This document shows positions 22,875 through 25,988 of a DNA stretch of 25,988 bases, piece by piece. A program made the translations under genes and the position numbers. How positions within the stretch are numbered: the stretch's first letter is position 1; each line of letters opens with the position of its first letter. A model generated the notes under the pieces. The model did not search any database. It worked only from the letters and a program-made list of their open reading frames with translations, and was not told the DNA's origin. The stretch is from a virus, in IMG/VR virus record IMGVR_UViG_3300018421_000178, positions 1-25,988 of that record. One strand, 5' to 3'.

Positions 22875-24415
22875 TGTGCGCTCCTATAAGGTAATCGCAT
22901 TAATCTTATACGTTTTGCTCGTCGATTGCTAATCAATCTATCCATTAATCCTTGCTTTGCATTACGAACCATATAACTTGGTATATCTCTAGCACACCTG
23001 TAGGCCAATGCCAATGAGTCAGCCAAGTCATCATGCAACCCATTCGGAGCCTCTGGAGCAACTTTATATATCGTCATACTGCGAAGTTCCATCAAAGTTG
23101 TCATATCCAACCTAGACAACATGTCAGAAGAAATCATCTCACGCAAAATCTCGTATGCTTCAATCTTGGACTTTGCACTGGTCACCCAATGCTTGCCCTC
23201 TTCACTGTACCACAGATTGTTATACCCATAGTCAATCAACTTCTGTATGACCACATGACCATGATTGTTCGATTCGCACAGCACCATGGCATCGTTATAC
23301 TTTTGTGCAATCAACATAATCTTCTCGGAAAACTCTACAGGAGTAATCGTATTGCACCTGTACTGATACACTACTTCACGGCTAGAACAAGACACAACAC
23401 AAATGCAACTATAATCACCACCAACGCCACCAGCAACGTCCACTCCGATTGCATATACATCATCGCTGTATACCTCCTTTTCGTATATACGCTCATTACC
23501 ATCAAAGATAATCGGCTCTATACGATCCAACGCATCGGGGTCAAAGTAGGCAGAACTACCAAACGAAAACGCATCATCAATAGACGCAGGATACTCTCGC
23601 TTAAACTTGTCAATGCCAATGGTCGCAACCTGTTCTCTACGCCACTGAATCTGGTCGTCATCCAAACCATACAAGTTTATTAGCTTCTGCTCTTCCTCAG
23701 TATATATCATGTCAGTCGGTGCTGGAGTCCTGTAGTTCTGATGTTGCCACCACCAAAACGTTACAAGTGTCCACCCATTGTCGGGTGCCTCCTTACACAA
23801 CTTGTGGAACACATCACCCACAGTATTGGGTGTAGACTCAATCACAATCTGACCTTTACCCACTGTCGCTACAACTTGGGCCAACACTTCCTCTTGATCT
23901 GGGTAGAAAGCAAACTCGCTCAAATGCGCAGCGTTCAGCGTAAATGAACGAGTCCCTCCACTGGATCTAGCAGTATACGATGATAGGCCAGCCTGTGTGT
24001 CATCAAAAATCAAATCCGTCGTATTGTCTATCGAACAATGACGCTTCAACATCTCCGGCAATCCTGCCAAGAAGTTGTTGTCCATCTTCCGCAAGTGCTT
24101 CGCAGAACGATCATGAAAACTCAATACACCATACTTGATTGGGTCTTTACTGGTGTACACTTTCCAAAACGCATACGCACGCAATAGTGTACTCACTCCA
24201 ATCTGTCTGGGCTTCACTACAATAATCTTCTTCGAGCTGCATATCTGCTGCAATAACTGTTCCTGTTCTGGGTACAGTTCAAACTGTTTATATGCACCAC
24301 TATACTTGTCTTGTACGCGCAGCAGTCGAAAGAACTTGATCGGGTCTGCCAACACATCCTGCAAGTCTTTGCGATGTCTACGAGGAACCTTGTACGATAT
24401 ATAGGGTAGACTCAT
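22871..24415 (-). CDS. terL: Terminase large subunit (ATPase and nuclease)
   Basis: This motor pumps DNA into the procapsid and cuts it. The 514 residues hold an N-terminal ATPase and a C-terminal RNase H-like nuclease. The Walker A region is IVVKPRQIGVSTL (65-77): the usual GKS/T lysine is Val74 while Lys68 and Arg70 lie earlier, as in variant Walker A loops. The Walker B-like segment is AHLSEFAF (163-170) with Glu167, and the coupling motif is ESTP (193-196). Nuclease acids are Asp326 (GVDVAGG), Glu381 (CESNNHG) and Asp462/463/466 (HDDLADSLAL). It overlaps the small subunit gene by 4 bases (ATGA). I cannot assign cos or headful packaging from this alone. Confidence 0.95.
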   Translation of the reverse strand: MSLPYISYKVPRRHRKDLQDVLADPIKFFRLLRVQDKYSGAYKQFELYPEQEQLLQQICSSKKIIVVKPRQIGVSTLLRAYAFWKVYTSKDPIKYGVLSFHDRSAKHLRKMDNNFLAGLPEMLKRHCSIDNTTDLIFDDTQAGLSSYTARSSGGTRSFTLNAAHLSEFAFYPDQEEVLAQVVATVGKGQIVIESTPNTVGDVFHKLCKEAPDNGWTLVTFWWWQHQNYRTPAPTDMIYTEEEQKLINLYGLDDDQIQWRREQVATIGIDKFKREYPASIDDAFSFGSSAYFDPDALDRIEPIIFDGNERIYEKEVYSDDVYAIGVDVAGGVGGDYSCICVVSCSSREVVYQYRCNTITPVEFSEKIMLIAQKYNDAMVLCESNNHGHVVIQKLIDYGYNNLWYSEEGKHWVTSAKSKIEAYEILREMISSDMLSRLDMTTLMELRSMTIYKVAPEAPNGLHDDLADSLALAYRCARDIPSYMVRNAKQGLMDRLISNRRAKRIRLMRLPYRSAQ

Positions 24416-24795
24416 TTATCCTTGACCAACTTCAAGATGTTCTTCATCTCACCATCATTGGCATCGCTAAACTTACCCTTGACTCCCTTCTTATTACGAA
24501 ACGTGTCAATCACATACTTGGCAGCATTCACCTTAGCACCATCGTTCTGTCCATTTTCCATGACAATCTGTAACGTCTTGTACGCTTGGTCCAACAAGTT
24601 GCGCTCACGTACCTCCGTATCAAACAACGGCTCATTGTACCCCATGATCAAAGCCTTGAACTCCGGCTTCTGCTTCCATTGAATCACAGTCTGTCGAGCA
24701 ACACCAACCTCATTGGCAATCTGCTTCAAACTCATGTATCCCTGCGCACACAACAACGCAGCCTTTTTATGTTTCTGTGTAATCTTCATCGCCAT
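24412..24795 (-). CDS. terS: Terminase small subunit
   Basis: The 127-residue protein recognises viral DNA and hands it to the large subunit. Residues 20-42 (YMSLKQIANEVGVARQTVIQ then WK) form a clear helix-turn-helix. A central helical part, RERNLLDQAYKTLQIVMENG, should oligomerise into a ring, and a Lys-rich tail ends KNILKLVKDK. Length and gene order are typical. Its ATG is one base after the resolvase stop, with AGGT seven bases upstream. Confidence 0.9.
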   Translation of the reverse strand: MAMKITQKHKKAALLCAQGYMSLKQIANEVGVARQTVIQWKQKPEFKALIMGYNEPLFDTEVRERNLLDQAYKTLQIVMENGQNDGAKVNAAKYVIDTFRNKKGVKGKFSDANDGEMKNILKLVKDK

Positions 24796-24796
24796 A

Positions 24797-25249
24797 TCAC
24801 AACCTGCTTATCTGTATTTGAACCTCTGGCTCTTGGTAATCAGCACAATACCATTTTTGTGCGAGAACCTCAACCACTTGACTATCATCTTCCCAAACCT
24901 TAGCCTGGTTACAAGCATCCATCACCAGCTTCAAATAGTTATCTACATCGGGCTTGGTCGTCTTCAACACCCTGTCACCCTTACCCATACTAACCGGACG
25001 CTTGCACATAAACTTACAATACAACGCAACAGGAACTCCTTTGGGAATCTGCTCACCACGATTCTCCGCAATCTTTTTCGCAATCACATCTGTCGCTTCT
25101 TTCGTCTTCTTCGGAGTATATGTTCTCCCTGCCTTAGTAAATCTCGGCCTACCCTTTGCTACCGGATTCATTCTGACTATAAAAGTCTGTATTTTGGTTG
25201 GAATCGTTCCTTTGTGTTCTGACATACCTGCTCCATAATCTGCGTACAC
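24797..25249 (-). CDS. RusA-like Holliday junction resolvase
   Basis: The 150-residue enzyme cuts four-way DNA junctions as a dimer. KGRPRFTKAGRTYTPKKT (residues 32-49) is the family N-terminal signature. The catalytic acids align exactly with E. coli RusA Asp70, Asp72 and Asp91 as Asp101, Asp103 (KPDVDNYLKL) and Asp122 (WEDDSQV). VQIQI near the end forms the dimer strand. I use the GTG at 25249 because AGGAGG lies 6 bases upstream; ATG at residue 9 is a possible alternative start. It is the first gene of the late operon, just before the terminases, where a resolvase can remove branches from replicating DNA ahead of packaging. Confidence 0.92.
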   Translation of the reverse strand: MYADYGAGMSEHKGTIPTKIQTFIVRMNPVAKGRPRFTKAGRTYTPKKTKEATDVIAKKIAENRGEQIPKGVPVALYCKFMCKRPVSMGKGDRVLKTTKPDVDNYLKLVMDACNQAKVWEDDSQVVEVLAQKWYCADYQEPEVQIQISRL

Positions 25250-25307
25250 GGTATCCTCCTGCGTGATGTTTCAAAATAAATATATCACTCAAAAAGCATG
25301 TGCAAAA

Positions 25308-25318
25308 ATAGTATAACA
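25308..25318 (-). promoter_or_regulatory. Candidate extended -10 promoter of the late operon
   Basis: The minus strand reads TGTTATACTAT, a TGn extension plus TATACT, about 60 bases before the resolvase GTG, with start expected near 25301. The -35 region (GGGCAC at 17 bases) is poor. It differs at one base from the motif upstream of the capsid gene. Confidence 0.5.
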
Positions 25319-25428
25319 AAAACCTGTCCGCAGTGCCCTAAAACAACCAGAATGTTAAAAAGTAATCTAGATATTTTTTAGGCTCCCCATTTTTAGCTTA
25401 TTTGTGATTTTGGGGGGGTACCCGACAC

Positions 25429-25554
25429 TGAACGCGCGATCAGTATCCGATCAGTGTTTGGTGGGTTGGATATGCTGAACGGGTGTACAGTACTGTACAG
25501 GAGCTCAGTGGTAGTTGGCGTGCTGAACAGTGTTCACTGCTGAACACGTGTCCA
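25429..25554 (+). repeat. Operator-like sites A-D (TGAAC dyads)
   Basis: Four dyads share the left half TGAAC, always preceded by C: TGAACGCGCGATCA (25429-25442), TGAACGGGTGTACA (25476-25489), TGAACAGTGTTCA (25524-25536, a perfect odd-length palindrome) and TGAACACGTGTCCA (25541-25554). Starts A, B and C are 47 and 48 bases apart. The right halves vary around GTNCA. This looks like binding sites for a dimeric regulator, or iterons of an initiator. Confidence 0.65.
25484..25499. repeat. 16-bp perfect palindrome overlapping site B
   Basis: TGTACAGTACTGTACA is a perfect palindrome whose first six bases are also the right half of operator-like site B, so two dyads are interlocked here. Confidence 0.8.
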
Positions 25555-25560
25555 GTACCT

Positions 25561-25585
25561 AGTAATATACTCGTTGGTAGAATAA
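25561..25585 (+). promoter_or_regulatory. Bipartite element, copy 1, with candidate extended -10
   Basis: AGTAATATAC, six bases, then GTAGAATAA. The second part lies in TGGTAGAAT (25575-25583), which fits an extended -10 promoter reading rightward. It begins 7 bases after operator-like site D. A second copy is at 25826-25850. Confidence 0.45.
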
Positions 25586-25638
25586 TGGATAGGTATTGGC
25601 TCCGCGGTTCCGGCTACTCGATAGACGATCGCTCCCTT

Positions 25639-25675
25639 TGGTCGCTCAGTGCGCGGCCATTATGAACTCATGAGT
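25639..25675. repeat. Hairpin and short palindrome
   Basis: TGGTCGC and GCGGCCA (25639-25659) can pair over a 7-base loop with one G-T wobble. ACTCATGAGT (25666-25675) is a perfect 10-bp palindrome just beyond. No T-tract follows, so this is not a typical terminator. Confidence 0.5.
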
Positions 25676-25713
25676 AGGTTATTGGTACCTCGTGCTAATG
25701 GGCAATAATCTAC

Positions 25714-25740
25714 TCACTAGTAGAATAGTATTGCTAGTGA
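25714..25740. repeat. Inverted repeat TCACTAG / CTAGTGA
   Basis: Seven-base perfect arms enclose 13 bases that contain another TAGAAT (in TAGTAGAATA, 25718-25727). The arrangement places a -10-like sequence inside a dyad. Confidence 0.55.
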
Positions 25741-25759
25741 TGGGTGGAAGCGGATTTTC

Positions 25760-25813
25760 CGAACACTGTTCACATAGCCCAGGGTATCATTCTCGCATAC
25801 TGAACACTGTTAA
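25760..25813 (+). repeat. Operator-like sites E and F
   Basis: CGAACACTGTTCA (25760-25772) and TGAACACTGTTAA (25801-25813) are 13-bp dyads of the same kind as sites A-D and share the core GAACACTGTT. They start 41 bases apart and lie upstream of bipartite copy 2. Confidence 0.62.
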
Positions 25814-25825
25814 ACTACGGAACGC

Positions 25826-25850
25826 AGTAATATACCTGGCAGTAGATAAA
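25826..25850 (+). repeat. Bipartite element, copy 2
   Basis: AGTAATATAC, six bases, then GTAGATAAA. The first part is identical to copy 1 and the second agrees at 7 of 9 bases with the same spacer length. It follows operator-like site F by 12 bases. Confidence 0.5.
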
Positions 25851-25869
25851 TAGTCGAAGCGTCCTAAAT

Positions 25870-25881
25870 GTAGAGCTCTAC
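25870..25881. repeat. 12-bp perfect palindrome GTAGAGCTCTAC
   Basis: A perfect dyad followed 6 bases later by another AGTAGAATA (25887-25895), so the pairing of a dyad with a TAGAAT element occurs again here. Confidence 0.6.
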
Positions 25882-25904
25882 TTGTGAGTAGAATAAAATA
25901 TAGC

Positions 25905-25926
25905 TGTTCATCTGTTCAATGTGTTC
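25905..25926 (+). repeat. Three direct TGTTC half-sites
   Basis: TGTTCA at 25905-25910, TGTTCA at 25913-25918 and TGTTC at 25922-25926 are tandem copies of the operator half-site in the opposite orientation to the left halves of sites A-F. They lie about 43 bases upstream of TATAAT. Gaps between the GTTC cores are 4 and 5 bases, so they do not fit the alphaproteobacterial LexA box GTTC-N7-GTTC. Confidence 0.5.
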
Positions 25927-25968
25927 TTCGTATTTCCTCAACTTTATAGAAGATCCTTTACACTCGCC

Positions 25969-25974
25969 TATAAT
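25969..25974 (+). promoter_or_regulatory. Candidate -10 box TATAAT, rightward
   Basis: An exact consensus -10 hexamer, with transcription expected near the right edge of the window. No consensus -35 is present at 16-18 bases, so it may need an activator or may be chance in A+T-rich DNA. Confidence 0.3.
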
Positions 25975-25988
25975 GTAAGAGAATCCTC

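Larger units (their letters stand above)
25250..25988. other. Non-coding control region, palindrome- and repeat-rich
   Basis: I see no credible gene in this 739-base stretch on either strand. The part nearest the resolvase is A+T-rich and holds its candidate promoter. From about 25415 rightward it changes to a mosaic of palindromes, short direct repeats and operator-like sites, described individually. Near the right edge a TATAAT suggests rightward transcription into sequence outside the window, making this a divergent control region. It could also hold a replication origin; nothing seen decides between these. Confidence 0.75.

Noticed and set aside
25483-25665. 60-residue open frame on the plus strand in the control region
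   Set aside because: No ribosome binding site, no recognisable sequence, and it runs across palindromes and operator-like sites.
25590-25680. tRNA-like segment suggested by GGTTCCGGC and nearby hairpins
   Set aside because: No acceptor stem or anticodon arm can be folded around it.
25905-25926. LexA/SOS box of the alphaproteobacterial type
   Set aside because: That box is GTTC-N7-GTTC; the gaps here are 4 and 5 bases.
25250-25988. CRISPR-like array
   Set aside because: The repeats are short, degenerate and unevenly spaced; they fit operator sites, not direct repeats with spacers.

Overview
The window is about 26 kb of a tailed bacteriophage genome, from the packaging gene block through virion structure and lysis into a DNA methyltransferase. 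Every gene I can support lies on the minus strand, so genes are read from the right end of the window to the left. The tail proteins are of the podovirus (short-tail) kind: an adaptor of the P22 gp4 / T7 gp11 type, a nozzle of the T7 gp12 / P22 gp10 type, three probable ejection proteins and several small fibre proteins. There is no tape measure, sheath or tail-tube gene. The amidase endolysin lacks a wall-binding domain, and with the ejection proteins this points to a Gram-negative host. The moderate to low G+C and the small Lys-rich proteins resemble marine phages, but that assignment is from memory of such genomes and is tentative. I see no integrase, polymerase or RNA polymerase in this window.

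Layout in order of transcription: (1) 25250-25988 is non-coding and dense in palindromes and repeats, with a set of TGAAC-based operator-like sites. (2) Packaging: RusA-like resolvase, small terminase, large terminase, portal. (3) Head: a Met-rich protein, scaffold, a 120-bp leader with a candidate promoter, major capsid, decoration protein, then a strong intrinsic terminator. (4) Tail: adaptor, nozzle, three small fibre-like proteins, and ejection proteins of 313, 560 and 1958 residues. (5) Three more small fibre proteins, then a second strong terminator. (6) Lysis: a holin-like protein, two small basic proteins, a 60-residue protein and a T7-lysozyme-type amidase. (7) A helix-turn-helix protein, a 43-residue basic protein encoded in another frame across its 3' end, a 109-residue basic protein, and a C5-cytosine methyltransferase cut by the left edge.

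Nearly all genes touch or overlap (ATGA and TAATG junctions), so the set looks like one late operon with translational coupling. The exceptions are informative. Both terminators sit in gene gaps with the T-tract running almost straight into the next ribosome binding site. They therefore look like expression throttles, giving high capsid, lower tail and lowest lysis output. Two candidate promoters, upstream of the resolvase and of the capsid gene, share the 11-mer TGTTATACWAT.

I found no defence island, CRISPR, toxin-antitoxin or other clearly new multi-gene system. The most novel-looking material is the operator-like array at the right end, the overlapping basic gene and its family of small cationic proteins, and the cysteine-free ejection protein set.
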